DNA from: Flavobacterium sp.
Lineage (GTDB): Bacteria > Bacteroidota > Bacteroidia > Flavobacteriales > Flavobacteriaceae
Length of the DNA stretch: 64,000 nt
Assembly (NCBI RefSeq): GCF_028689845.1
Contig: NZ_JAQVCH010000004.1
Span: 53,721-117,720, forward strand
Direction of reading: 5' to 3'
Below are positions 1 through 7,866 of the stretch, piece by piece. Both the position numbers and the translations under genes were made by a program. A model generated the notes under the pieces. It was not told where the DNA came from, searched no databases, and was given only the letters and a program-made list of their open reading frames with translations. Numbering within the stretch: position 1 is the first letter of the stretch; every line of letters begins with the position of its first letter.

Positions 1-848
1 TAAAATATAACTCTGTTTTACATGGAGAAGTTCAAAAACCAGGATTAGGACCATTACACACTGAATTTGACGGAAAAGGAAATGCTTATTCAACAATGTT
101 TGTTTCTTCTGAAGTTGTTAAATGGGATATTAAAACACTTAAAGTGTTAGATAGAGCTCCAACCTATTATTCTGTTGGTCACTTAATGATTCCTGGTGGG
201 GATTCAAGAAAACCATTCGGAAAATACTTAGTAGCTTATAACAAAATTACGAAAGACAGATATTTACCAACAGGACCTGAGTTAACTCAATCTGCTCAAT
301 TATATGATATTAGTGGTGATAAAATGCAATTATTGTTAGATTTCCCAACTATTGGTGAACCTCACTATGCTCAAGCAGCTCCAGCGGATTTAATTCGTAA
401 TAATGGACAATTGAAAATTTATGACATTAATAAAAACGAACACCCAAGAGTAGCAAAAGGAGAAAAAGAAACTAAAGTAGTTAGAGAAGGAAATAAAGTG
501 CATGTTTACATGACTATGGTTCGTTCTCACTTCTCTCCAGATAATATTGAAGGAATTAAAGTTGGTGACGATGTGTATTTCCACATTACGAATCTTGAAC
601 AAGATTGGGATGTACCACACGGATTTGCAATTAAAAATGCTCCAACTGCTGAATTGTTAGTGATGCCAGGTGAAACAATGACTTTATACTGGAAAGCAAC
701 AAAAGTAGGTATTGTACCATTCTATTGTACAGATTTCTGTAGTGCGTTACACCAAGAAATGCAAGGATACATTAGAGTATCTCCTGCAGGAAGTAATGTG
801 CCAATTTCTTACAGCTTAGGTACTAATTTACCCGCTTCTTCTAAATAA
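1..848 (+). CDS. nosZ: Nitrous-oxide reductase NosZ, C-terminal part (5' end outside window)
   Basis: Open reading continues from the window start (in-frame codons begin at base 3) to a TAA ending at 848, so only the C-terminal ~280 residues are seen. NosZ reduces N2O to N2 in the periplasm with CuA and CuZ copper centres. The CuA signature C-x3-C-x3-H-x2-M (CTDFCSALHQEM) is encoded around 726-765, and a further conserved His lies in DVPHGFA near 610-625. The CuZ domain and signal peptide are out of view. The nosB/L/D/F/Y genes follow directly, and no nosR or nosX lies downstream, which fits clade II clusters of Bacteroidota. An internal ATG at 96 is not the real start because coding similarity extends upstream of it. 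Confidence 0.95.
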   Translation, partial: KYNSVLHGEVQKPGLGPLHTEFDGKGNAYSTMFVSSEVVKWDIKTLKVLDRAPTYYSVGHLMIPGGDSRKPFGKYLVAYNKITKDRYLPTGPELTQSAQLYDISGDKMQLLLDFPTIGEPHYAQAAPADLIRNNGQLKIYDINKNEHPRVAKGEKETKVVREGNKVHVYMTMVRSHFSPDNIEGIKVGDDVYFHITNLEQDWDVPHGFAIKNAPTAELLVMPGETMTLYWKATKVGIVPFYCTDFCSALHQEMQGYIRVSPAGSNVPISYSLGTNLPASSK

Positions 849-862
849 TAATCATAGAAATG

Positions 863-894
863 AGGGAGCAATTTAAAACTGCTCCCTTATTTTT
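863..894 (+). terminator. Intrinsic terminator after nosZ
   Basis: An 8-bp perfect stem (AGGGAGCA at 863-870, TGCTCCCT at 880-887) with a 9-nt loop is followed by a run of T. It lies between nosZ and the next gene, so transcription of nosB-like to nosY either reads through or is reduced relative to nosZ. Confidence 0.85.
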
Positions 895-908
895 TTAAAA
901 ATCTTAAA

Positions 909-1493
909 ATGAAAACATCAAATTTAACTTTGGCTTCAAAAGTTATGCTTTTGATTGTAGGTTTACTTTTTATAGCTTCTTTATTTATGCCCTTATGGAG
1001 AATCGAATTAGATGCTCCACAATATCCAGAAGGATTAACATTGCAGTTACACGCCAATAAAATTGCAGGTGATGTGGATATTATTAATGGTTTAAATCAT
1101 TATATCGGAATGGCAACTTTGCACACAGAGAATTTCTTTGAATTCACGATTTTACCTTATATATTTGGTGCGTTTGCCCTGATTGCATTAGTTTTAATTT
1201 TTGTGAATAATAGAAAAGCAGTTTTAGGCTTTTTAGTTACTTATGTTCTCTTTATTATTCTTTCTGCGATAGATTTTTACAGATGGAATTATGAATACGG
1301 ACATAATCTTGATCCAAATGCGGCAATTATAGTACCAGGAATGGCCTACCAACCGCCTTTAATCGGATTTAAACAATTATTAAACTTTGGAGCTTTTTCA
1401 ATTCCTGATACAGGAGGTTGGTTGCTAGCCGGAGCTGGACTCTTATTAGCATTAATTGTTCTTAAAGAATTTAAATTTAAAAAAACAGTATAA
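909..1493 (+). CDS. NosB-like polytopic membrane protein of the nos cluster
   Basis: A 194-residue membrane protein with about four hydrophobic segments (roughly residues 11-29, 84-101, 106-124 and 171-187). The loop after the first helix contains MPLWRIELDAPQYPEGL, and a second periplasmic-type loop has AYQPPLIGFKQLLNFG. I know a membrane gene of unknown function at this position, often called nosB, as typical of clade II nos clusters, so assignment rests on position and topology. Its stop codon overlaps the nosL start by one base (1493), indicating translational coupling. No metal-binding Cys cluster is visible. Function in N2O reductase assembly or electron supply is inferred only. Confidence 0.6.
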   Translation: MKTSNLTLASKVMLLIVGLLFIASLFMPLWRIELDAPQYPEGLTLQLHANKIAGDVDIINGLNHYIGMATLHTENFFEFTILPYIFGAFALIALVLIFVNNRKAVLGFLVTYVLFIILSAIDFYRWNYEYGHNLDPNAAIIVPGMAYQPPLIGFKQLLNFGAFSIPDTGGWLLAGAGLLLALIVLKEFKFKKTV

Positions 1494-1912
1494 TGAAAAT
1501 TTTATCTTATTTTTTACTTCTCTCAATCGTAATTTCTTGTGGAACTAAAGAAGTTGAACCAATTAAATTATCCGCCTATGGTTGTGAATATTGCAAAATG
1601 AAAATTGCAGACGGAAAATTTGGTGCCGAATTAATTACGGCCAAAGGAAGAGTATATAAATTTGATGATATGCATTGCATGATTAATTATCATAAGGAGA
1701 ATGTTTCCACAAAAATTCAATCTTTTTATATTCATGATTTTAATCAAAACAATGTACTTATTCCAGCTGAAACCGCTTTTTATATTAAAGGAGGCGAAAT
1801 CAATAGCCCAATGCACGGCAATGTAATTGCAGTACAAACTAAAGAAGAAGCGGAAGAATTAGCTAAAAATTTTAAGGCAACTCCAAGTTCTTGGAGTGAA
1901 ATTATTAAATAG
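1493..1912 (+). CDS. nosL: NosL copper chaperone lipoprotein
   Basis: A 139-residue lipoprotein: signal peptide ending in a lipobox (VISC, Cys 16), then the NosL signature GCEYCKMKIAD near residues 30-40 and a second motif FDDMHCMINYH near residue 60. NosL is a periplasm-facing lipoprotein that delivers Cu(I) for CuZ assembly of NosZ. The CxxCxM and MHCM residues are plausible copper ligands. The gene starts inside the stop of the preceding nosB-like gene and is followed six bases later by nosD, so it is part of one nosBLDFY transcript. Confidence 0.92.
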   Translation: MKILSYFLLLSIVISCGTKEVEPIKLSAYGCEYCKMKIADGKFGAELITAKGRVYKFDDMHCMINYHKENVSTKIQSFYIHDFNQNNVLIPAETAFYIKGGEINSPMHGNVIAVQTKEEAEELAKNFKATPSSWSEIIK

Positions 1913-1918
1913 AATTAA

Positions 1919-3148
1919 ATGAAATATTTTTTAATTATACTTCTTCTTTTCTCTTTTTCAATTCATGCAAATACCATTCACGTCGGAAAAAATCATCCGA
2001 TTAAATCGGTCAAACAAGGAATTGCATTAGCTAAAGATGGTGATACCTTAATGGTTCACGGCGGAATATACAAAGAAGGAAATATAATAATTGATAAAAA
2101 AATCGTCTTTATAGGTAAAGGTTTACCTGTTTTAGATGGTGAAAAAAAACATGAAGTGCTTTCTATAAAAGCAGATAGTGTTGTAGTAGATGGTTTTAAA
2201 GTGATTCGTTCGGCTTATGCAACCATTACTGACCCATGCGGAATCAAAGTGTATAATAAACAATATGTGGTTATTCAGAATAATGTTTTAGATGATAATT
2301 TTTTTGGTATATATCTACAAAATAGTAAAAATTGTACCATAAAAAACAATTATTTAAAGGCTTACGGAAAGGAAGAACAACAATTAGGTAATGGAATACA
2401 CTGTTGGAAATCAAATGATATTTTAATTATTGGCAATCGTATTGACGGCCATCGAGACGGAATTTATTTTGAATTTGTATATGATTCTTTAGTATGGAGA
2501 AACATCAGCATTAATAATATTCGGTATGGATTACACTTCATGTTTTCTCATAGTGATACGTACATTACCAACATTTTTAGAAATAATGGTGCTGGAGTGG
2601 CCGTAATGTATAGTAAAGATGTAAAAATGTTTAATAATCATTTTGAAGAAAATTGGGGCGATTCTGCTTATGGGTTATTGCTAAAAGACATTTCAGATAG
2701 TTATATTTTTAACAACACCTTTGCCCGAAATACTTCTGCCATTTATATGGAAGGAGCTTCAAGAAATAGAATAGAAAAAAATGTTTTTTTATCCAATGGT
2801 TGGGGATTGAAAATTCAAGCAAGCTGTTTGGATAATGAAATTGTCAATAATAATTTTTTAAAAAATACTTTTGATATAAGCACCAACGGAAGTTTAGTCT
2901 TAAACACATTTAACTCTAATTATTGGGATAAATATGAAGGCTATGATTTAAATAAAGATGGAATTGGCGACGTGCCTTATCACCCATTAAGTTTATTTGC
3001 CGTTTTAACTGAATCAACTCCATCAGCGATGCTCTTATACAGAAGCTTCATGATCACACTATTAGATAAGTCTGAAAAAATCTTACCAAGTATCACACCA
3101 GACAACTTTATTGATAAAACGCCATTAATGAAATCGTTGCCACTATGA
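1919..3148 (+). CDS. nosD: NosD periplasmic beta-helix protein
   Basis: 409 residues with an N-terminal signal peptide (about 17 residues) and the repeating right-handed beta-helix (CASH/NosD-type) pattern through the middle: many N-N, GI-x-L and N-x-I steps such as NGIHCWKSND, DGIYFEF, YGLHFMFS and GAGVAVMYS. NosD works with the NosFY ABC transporter in maturing the copper centres of NosZ. Length is normal for the family. The stop overlaps the nosF start by 4 bases (3145-3148), so the two are translationally coupled. Confidence 0.92.
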   Translation: MKYFLIILLLFSFSIHANTIHVGKNHPIKSVKQGIALAKDGDTLMVHGGIYKEGNIIIDKKIVFIGKGLPVLDGEKKHEVLSIKADSVVVDGFKVIRSAYATITDPCGIKVYNKQYVVIQNNVLDDNFFGIYLQNSKNCTIKNNYLKAYGKEEQQLGNGIHCWKSNDILIIGNRIDGHRDGIYFEFVYDSLVWRNISINNIRYGLHFMFSHSDTYITNIFRNNGAGVAVMYSKDVKMFNNHFEENWGDSAYGLLLKDISDSYIFNNTFARNTSAIYMEGASRNRIEKNVFLSNGWGLKIQASCLDNEIVNNNFLKNTFDISTNGSLVLNTFNSNYWDKYEGYDLNKDGIGDVPYHPLSLFAVLTESTPSAMLLYRSFMITLLDKSEKILPSITPDNFIDKTPLMKSLPL

Positions 3149-3867
3149 TTGAAATAAATAATTTAAATAAAAAATTCGGAAAATTAGAAGTTTTAAAAAA
3201 TGTTAATCTTTCGTGTAAAAAAGGACAATGTATTGCTTTAATTGGACCTAACGGATGTGGAAAAACAACCCTAATAAAATCAGTTCTTGGAATGGTTTTG
3301 CCAGATAAAGGTTCGATAGAATTTAATGGTAAATCAATTTTAAAAGAGTATTTATACCGTTCAAGTATTGGTTATATGCCGCAAATTGGACGCTATCCTG
3401 ATAATATGACAATTGGTCAAATTATCGATATGATTAAAACAATTAGAAATTCGGACGAAGCATTAGATGAAGATTTATTACATGCGTTCGAACTTGAAAA
3501 AATGTTTGATAAAAAAATGCGAACGCTTTCTGGCGGAACAACTCAAAAAGTAAGTGCAGTTTTAGCTTTTTTATTTAATCCAGAGGTGTTAATACTAGAT
3601 GAACCTACTGCTGGATTAGATCCATTAGCATCAGAGATTTTGAAAGAAAAAATTATCAAAGAAAAAGATAAAGGAAAACTAATTTTAATCACTTCCCATT
3701 TGTTGAGTGAATTAGATGATTTGATTACCGAAATTATTTTCATGCAAGAAGGTGAAGTGCATTTTCATAAAAAAGTAGACGATTTAAAATCTGAAACAAA
3801 TGAAGATAAAATTTCAAAAGCAATTGCTTCCGTGTTGAAAAGAAATGTATATAACAAAAAAGTATAA
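3145..3867 (+). CDS. nosF: NosF ABC transporter ATPase
   Basis: 240-residue ABC ATPase with Walker A GPNGCGKTT (residues ~33-41), signature LSGGTTQK (~131), Walker B LILDEPTAGLD (~151) and the switch His in ITSHLL. NosF energises the NosDFY complex needed for CuZ assembly. It overlaps nosD by 4 bases and is followed, after 89 non-coding bases, by the matching permease nosY. Confidence 0.92.
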   Translation: MIEINNLNKKFGKLEVLKNVNLSCKKGQCIALIGPNGCGKTTLIKSVLGMVLPDKGSIEFNGKSILKEYLYRSSIGYMPQIGRYPDNMTIGQIIDMIKTIRNSDEALDEDLLHAFELEKMFDKKMRTLSGGTTQKVSAVLAFLFNPEVLILDEPTAGLDPLASEILKEKIIKEKDKGKLILITSHLLSELDDLITEIIFMQEGEVHFHKKVDDLKSETNEDKISKAIASVLKRNVYNKKV

Positions 3868-3956
3868 TGTTAGGATTGTTGGTTTATAATTTCGCGTTAT
3901 TATTTTCATTAAATTTTAACGAAGTTAACCCACAGCCCACAACCTAAAATCTGATT
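3868..3956. repeat. nosF-nosY spacer with CCCACA-type tandem words
   Basis: This 89-bp spacer contains, near 3928-3950, the words AACCCACAGCCCACAACCT followed by AAAATCTGATTATG. A very similar but longer array (three CCCACAA units, then CTAAAACCTATAAAAATG) occurs at 41281-41321. In both places the array directly precedes a start codon. Its role is unknown. Confidence 0.5.
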
Positions 3957-4724
3957 ATGAATAGAATTATAAAAATCATATTACTCGATATTCTCAAGAA
4001 TAAAATAATCATAGCTTACACTTTGATTTTAGCAATTTTATCTTGGAGTTCTTTTGCTTTAGAAGATAACTCATCAAAAGGTATTTTAACTATTTTAAAC
4101 GTAATTTTATTTACGGTTCCTCTAGTTTCCATCCTTTTTTCAACAATTTATCTCTATAATAGTTCAGAGTTTGTTGAACTTTTATTAAGTCAACCCATTA
4201 AACGAAAAAAGATTTGGATTAGCTTATTTCTGGGACTTTGTTTTTCCATGATACTCGCTTTTTTTGTCGGAGCAGGAATTCCCTTATTAATCAATTCTCC
4301 AGATAGTGTCGGAGTAATGATGCTCATTAACGGTTGTTTTATCACCGCAATTTTTACAGCCCTAGCATTTTTAAGTTCCATTTTGACCCGTGATAAAGCA
4401 AAAGGAATCGGAATAGCCATTATGACTTGGTTGTTTTTTGCACTTCTTTTTGACGGATTAGTTTTGTTTTTATTATTTCAATTTCAAGAGTATCCTATAG
4501 AAAATGCAATGGTCGGAATTACCGCATTTAGTCCAATTGACTTAGCTCGAATTCAAATTTTATTACATCTTGACGTATCGGCCATGATGGGCTATACTGG
4601 AGCTATCTTCAAAGAATTTTTTGGAACTTCAACGGGTTTAATTATCTCTTTTTTATTATTGATATTATGGATAATTGTTCCGTTTTTCGTTTCCTTAGTC
4701 AAGTTTAAAAATAAAGATTTATAA
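3957..4724 (+). CDS. nosY: NosY ABC-2 type permease
   Basis: 255-residue membrane protein with about six transmembrane segments (roughly residues 18-36, 48-68, 91-111, 120-142, 152-176 and 225-247). It has the usual NosY features: an N-terminal cytosolic MNRIIKIILLDILKNK stretch, SQPIKRKKIW before helix 3 and a late AFSPIDLARIQILLHLD loop. It is the transmembrane partner of NosF and completes the nosDFY set. Confidence 0.9.
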   Translation: MNRIIKIILLDILKNKIIIAYTLILAILSWSSFALEDNSSKGILTILNVILFTVPLVSILFSTIYLYNSSEFVELLLSQPIKRKKIWISLFLGLCFSMILAFFVGAGIPLLINSPDSVGVMMLINGCFITAIFTALAFLSSILTRDKAKGIGIAIMTWLFFALLFDGLVLFLLFQFQEYPIENAMVGITAFSPIDLARIQILLHLDVSAMMGYTGAIFKEFFGTSTGLIISFLLLILWIIVPFFVSLVKFKNKDL

Positions 4725-4740
4725 CCTAATCTTTTAAGTG

Positions 4741-5112
4741 ATGAAAAAAGATATCCAAAATAGAGATGACATCATCAAATTAGTTGATGCATTTTATATA
4801 AAAGTAAAAGCAGACGATCTCCTTGGAAACATTTTTACAGACGTGGTTCATGTAAATTGGGAAACGCACTTACCCAGAATGTATGATTTTTGGGAAAACA
4901 TTCTTTTTTGTACAGGTAATTTTGATGGAAATCCGATGATGACGCACAAAGCATTAAATCAAAAAAAACAAATGGACTTTACTCATTTTAACCGTTGGAA
5001 TAGTATGTTTAAAGAAACAGTGGATAGTTTATTTAAAGGCGAAAAAGCCACTGAAATAAAAAACAGAGCCATGAATATCTCCAAAGCAATGATGGATAAA
5101 GCATTAAGTTAA
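4741..5112 (+). CDS. Group III truncated haemoglobin
   Basis: About 123 residues. A GTG three bases upstream (4738) is in frame, but the ATG at 4741 is the likelier start. Family features are FYIKVKADDLLGNIF in the N-terminal helix, the FW-(x)n-G-N-F-D-G-N-P loop typical of group III globins, and a proximal His candidate in MDFTHFNRW (~residue 80). Such globins bind O2 and NO and are often linked to NO detoxification. The gene is 16 bases after nosY and upstream of RIC, which fits an NO-stress role. The physiological reaction is inferred from family and context. Confidence 0.88.
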   Translation: MKKDIQNRDDIIKLVDAFYIKVKADDLLGNIFTDVVHVNWETHLPRMYDFWENILFCTGNFDGNPMMTHKALNQKKQMDFTHFNRWNSMFKETVDSLFKGEKATEIKNRAMNISKAMMDKALS

Positions 5113-5123
5113 AAAGTGTTAAC

Positions 5124-5168
5124 TATGATTTGACGCATAGATTTTTAGCCCAATTCTTCTTAAATTTG
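5124..5168 (+). promoter_or_regulatory. ric promoter: Fnr-like palindrome plus -7 motif
   Basis: TATGAT-TTGA-CGCATA (5124-5139, embedded in CTATG...CATAG) is centred at 5131.5. A Bacteroidota -7 element TAAATTTG lies at 5161-5168, 36.5 bp from centre to last G. The same spacing recurs at norC, osmC and the fasciclin gene, so I read this as a Crp/Fnr-family activator site at about -41. Confidence 0.65.
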
Positions 5169-5221
5169 AACAGTTTGTAAACGAAATACAAGCTGTTTTT
5201 TTTAATTTAAATTTTATAAAT

Positions 5222-5944
5222 ATGAATGTTTTAGAACAACCTACAATTGGAGAATATGTGGCAAAGGATTTTAGAACCGCTGCCGTTTTTTCAAAATATG
5301 GTATTGATTTCTGTTGTAAAGGAAATCGAACGATTGAAGAAGCTTCTGAAAAAAAAGGATTAGATTTCAATCAAATTGAACAAGAGGTTACTCAAATTTT
5401 AGCGACACAAGCCACCAATACCATCGATTTTAATTCATGGCCATCCGATTTGCTGATTGATTATATCGAAAAAACACACCACCGTTATGTCGTAGAAAAA
5501 TCGGCAGTTTTAGTTCCGTTTTTAGACAAATTAACCAAAGTACATGGTGGAAATCATCCAGAATTGTTTGAAATTCATGAACTTTTTGTTGGATGTGCAA
5601 GCGAATTAGCTCAACACATGGTTAAAGAAGAGACCGTTTTATTTCCGTTTATTAAAAAAATGGAAAATGCAATCAGAACAGGTCAAGCTATCGAACAACC
5701 GCATTTTGGAACGGTAGAAAACCCGATTGCCATGATGAAACATGAACACGAAAATGAAGGTGATCGTTTTGTAAAAATTGCTGCATTAACCAATAATTAC
5801 ACACCACCAGCTGATGCTTGTAACACCTATAAAGTTACGTTTGCAATGTTACAAGAATTTGAACAAGATTTGCATAAACATATTCACTTAGAAAATAATA
5901 TTTTATTTCCACGTGCTATTGCGATGGAAAGTAGATTCAACTAA
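5222..5944 (+). CDS. ric: Iron-sulfur cluster repair di-iron protein (RIC/ScdA/YtfE)
   Basis: 240 residues. The N-terminal DUF542/ScdA_N domain (~1-70) contains GIDFCCKGNRTIEEA, and the hemerythrin-like domain (~80-235) carries the di-iron ligand pattern: THHRYV, HGGNHPELFEIHELF, EETVLFPF, HEHENEGDRF and HKHIHLENNILFPRA. RIC proteins restore Fe-S clusters damaged by NO or oxidants. The gene has its own promoter with a predicted Fnr-type site and is followed by a strong terminator, so it is a single-gene unit. Confidence 0.94.
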   Translation: MNVLEQPTIGEYVAKDFRTAAVFSKYGIDFCCKGNRTIEEASEKKGLDFNQIEQEVTQILATQATNTIDFNSWPSDLLIDYIEKTHHRYVVEKSAVLVPFLDKLTKVHGGNHPELFEIHELFVGCASELAQHMVKEETVLFPFIKKMENAIRTGQAIEQPHFGTVENPIAMMKHEHENEGDRFVKIAALTNNYTPPADACNTYKVTFAMLQEFEQDLHKHIHLENNILFPRAIAMESRFN

Positions 5945-5980
5945 GAATACGCATTTATAATAGGTTTTTAATTCAACTAA

Positions 5981-6018
5981 AAATCACTTCAAATATCTTT
6001 TTTGAAGTGATTTTTTAA
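5981..6018. terminator. Bidirectional terminator between ric and the 598-aa gene
   Basis: A perfect 13-bp stem AAATCACTTCAAA (5981-5993) / TTTGAAGTGATTT (6001-6013) with a 7-nt loop is flanked by A and T runs, so it can end transcription from both converging sides. Confidence 0.85.
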
Positions 6019-6060
6019 TTAAATAGTAAACGAGTTTGCTAGTTTGTTAGCTTTTAAAAT

Positions 6061-7857
6061 TTAAAAAGAAATAGCGTTTATTTCAGCTTTATAAAAATCA
6101 AGTTGTTGATGAATGCTGTCATCATTAGTTTTGAAAAAAGCACTAGTTTTAAGTAAATTGTGATAATAATCAATACCCAAATTTATGTTATTTCTATACG
6201 TATTCCATTTTTTTAATTGATTAGCCGTTACTTCATCTGTAAAAGTGCTAATTTCATTTCTTAAATAGTCTACATACATTTTTAATTCTTTGACAAACAA
6301 GTTTGGGCGATTTTCTTGCAACATCACATTGGCATTTCCATAAATGTGTTGCACCATATCTTTTAGTGAATATTCGCTGTCAAAATAGGCTAAGTTTGGC
6401 CCTGGACAAATCACGACACCCTGTTGTTGTCCTTTTATTGGTAAATTATTTTCAAGATAGGAGGAATTCGCCAATCCAACGCAAAGACACGCTTTTTCAG
6501 TGATTTTTTGTTGTTTAATTTCAAATTCCTTGAGAGAAATTTCACTTTTTTGTTGGTCTAACTTGTCTAATTCTAAATCTTGGTATTTTTTTGAAGCCGT
6601 ACAAATCCCTTCTTTATTATAGGATTTGTTTAAAGCTAAAAACTTTTTCGGACAAGAACTTCCTGCTTTATGATCATTAATTCTTTTTTGTTTCCAAAAA
6701 TCATTAGAAACCCCTTTAATCGAATTAAAAGGAACGCCCAAAGGTGAAATGTTACTCAGATAAAAGTCTTTTTCTTTGGCTTCTGCTAATAACTTTCTCG
6801 TTTCTGCATCTACAGAAGTGGCTTCTGGTACTAAAAGAAATGGCGAACCCCAACCAATTGAATCCAACTGATATTCTTCCAATAAAAAGGCGTGTTCTTC
6901 TGCAGTTCCAACACCACCTTGAGCGGTGAATTTTATTGGTAAAGCGGCAGTTGGCAATGGAAGTTGTTTTAACGTCAATGCTTTTATCAATAAATCATGT
7001 GTAGATTGATGTAATTCGCTGCGTTTTTCTTTAAAATCTTGTAAAATGGGACCCATTAAAAAGCCTTCGGTTGCAAATGCATGGCCGCCACAATTCAAAC
7101 CCGATTCAATACGGTATTCTGAAACCCATAATCCTTTTTTGGCTAAAAAATTCCCTTGAATCAAAGCCGAACGATAATCACTTACTTTGAGAATTATTTT
7201 TTTTCTAAGCAAACCATTTGTGTCAGGATAAAAATCGGGAAAACTTTCAAAATAGCTGTATAATCGCGGATTCATTCCAGCCGATAAAACGACAGATGAA
7301 CTTAGATTGCTGTTAGCGAAACCTCTCAAAGCAGCATGAGCATCGTTAAATTCGATTGGTAATTGTTCGCCATTTTCAAAGTTGTCTTTATCCACTTTTG
7401 TCATAATATTGACATCAATTTCACCCAAAGAAATATTATTTTCAATAAATTGAACTAAGTTATCTTTCATCGATATTCCTTCGTCAATAAATTCTTGTAA
7501 TCCTTTTTTTAAATCGGATTTGTTGGGTAAAAGAGCGATATAGTTTTCTAAAGCAGTTTTGCTTTCAGCTAAATCTTTTTTAAATTTTTCAAATTTTTGA
7601 TTCACAATACTATCCATGGTATTGAGATAAGTTGTGATTCTTTTTGCTCTATAATCTTGTATTTTCTGTGTGATTTCTTGATAGGGAATACTGAACTTTT
7701 CACTGTAAAAAGCTCTCATTTTCTCTATTAAATCATCGTCTGTTATAGAAACAGTAGAAGAAATTCCATATTGAGCCACTCGAATAGGGCTATCAATGGT
7801 AAAAGCCAATCCCATCACTGGAATATGAAAGGAATGACTATTTTTTTTGTTTGACAT
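6061..7857 (-). CDS. Large NMO-like putative FMN TIM-barrel protein with Cys-containing C-terminal region
   Basis: 598 residues, no signal peptide, so cytosolic. I do not recognise it as a named enzyme. The N-terminus (FHIPVMGLAFTIDSP, then GISSTVSITDD) and the middle (ESGLNCGGHAF near residue 255; FTAQGGVGTAEEHAF then GWGSPFLLVPEA near 310-345) resemble the first strand and the FMN-phosphate strands of nitronate monooxygenase-type TIM barrels. The second half adds Cys-containing segments (SSCPKKF, EGICTASKKY, ACLCVG, VVICPGP) and a helical tail. It is the last gene of the osmC/norC-like/norB-like operon, 9 bases after the NorB-like gene, suggesting a shared role with NO or organic nitro compounds. 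Substrate unknown; an Fe-S or Zn site in the Cys region is possible. Confidence 0.55.
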   Translation of the reverse strand: MSNKKNSHSFHIPVMGLAFTIDSPIRVAQYGISSTVSITDDDLIEKMRAFYSEKFSIPYQEITQKIQDYRAKRITTYLNTMDSIVNQKFEKFKKDLAESKTALENYIALLPNKSDLKKGLQEFIDEGISMKDNLVQFIENNISLGEIDVNIMTKVDKDNFENGEQLPIEFNDAHAALRGFANSNLSSSVVLSAGMNPRLYSYFESFPDFYPDTNGLLRKKIILKVSDYRSALIQGNFLAKKGLWVSEYRIESGLNCGGHAFATEGFLMGPILQDFKEKRSELHQSTHDLLIKALTLKQLPLPTAALPIKFTAQGGVGTAEEHAFLLEEYQLDSIGWGSPFLLVPEATSVDAETRKLLAEAKEKDFYLSNISPLGVPFNSIKGVSNDFWKQKRINDHKAGSSCPKKFLALNKSYNKEGICTASKKYQDLELDKLDQQKSEISLKEFEIKQQKITEKACLCVGLANSSYLENNLPIKGQQQGVVICPGPNLAYFDSEYSLKDMVQHIYGNANVMLQENRPNLFVKELKMYVDYLRNEISTFTDEVTANQLKKWNTYRNNINLGIDYYHNLLKTSAFFKTNDDSIHQQLDFYKAEINAISF

Positions 7858-7866
7858 AGTTTTATA

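Noticed and set aside
390..620. Opposite-strand ORF inside nosZ
   Set aside because: Lies wholly antisense to strong NosZ coding including the region before CuA; low-complexity Phe/Tyr-rich product typical of AT-rich shadows.
5174..5194. TTTGTAAACGAAATACAAG as a second operator for ric
   Set aside because: Half-sites TTGTA/TACAA have a 7-nt spacer unlike the recurrent motifs and occur once only.
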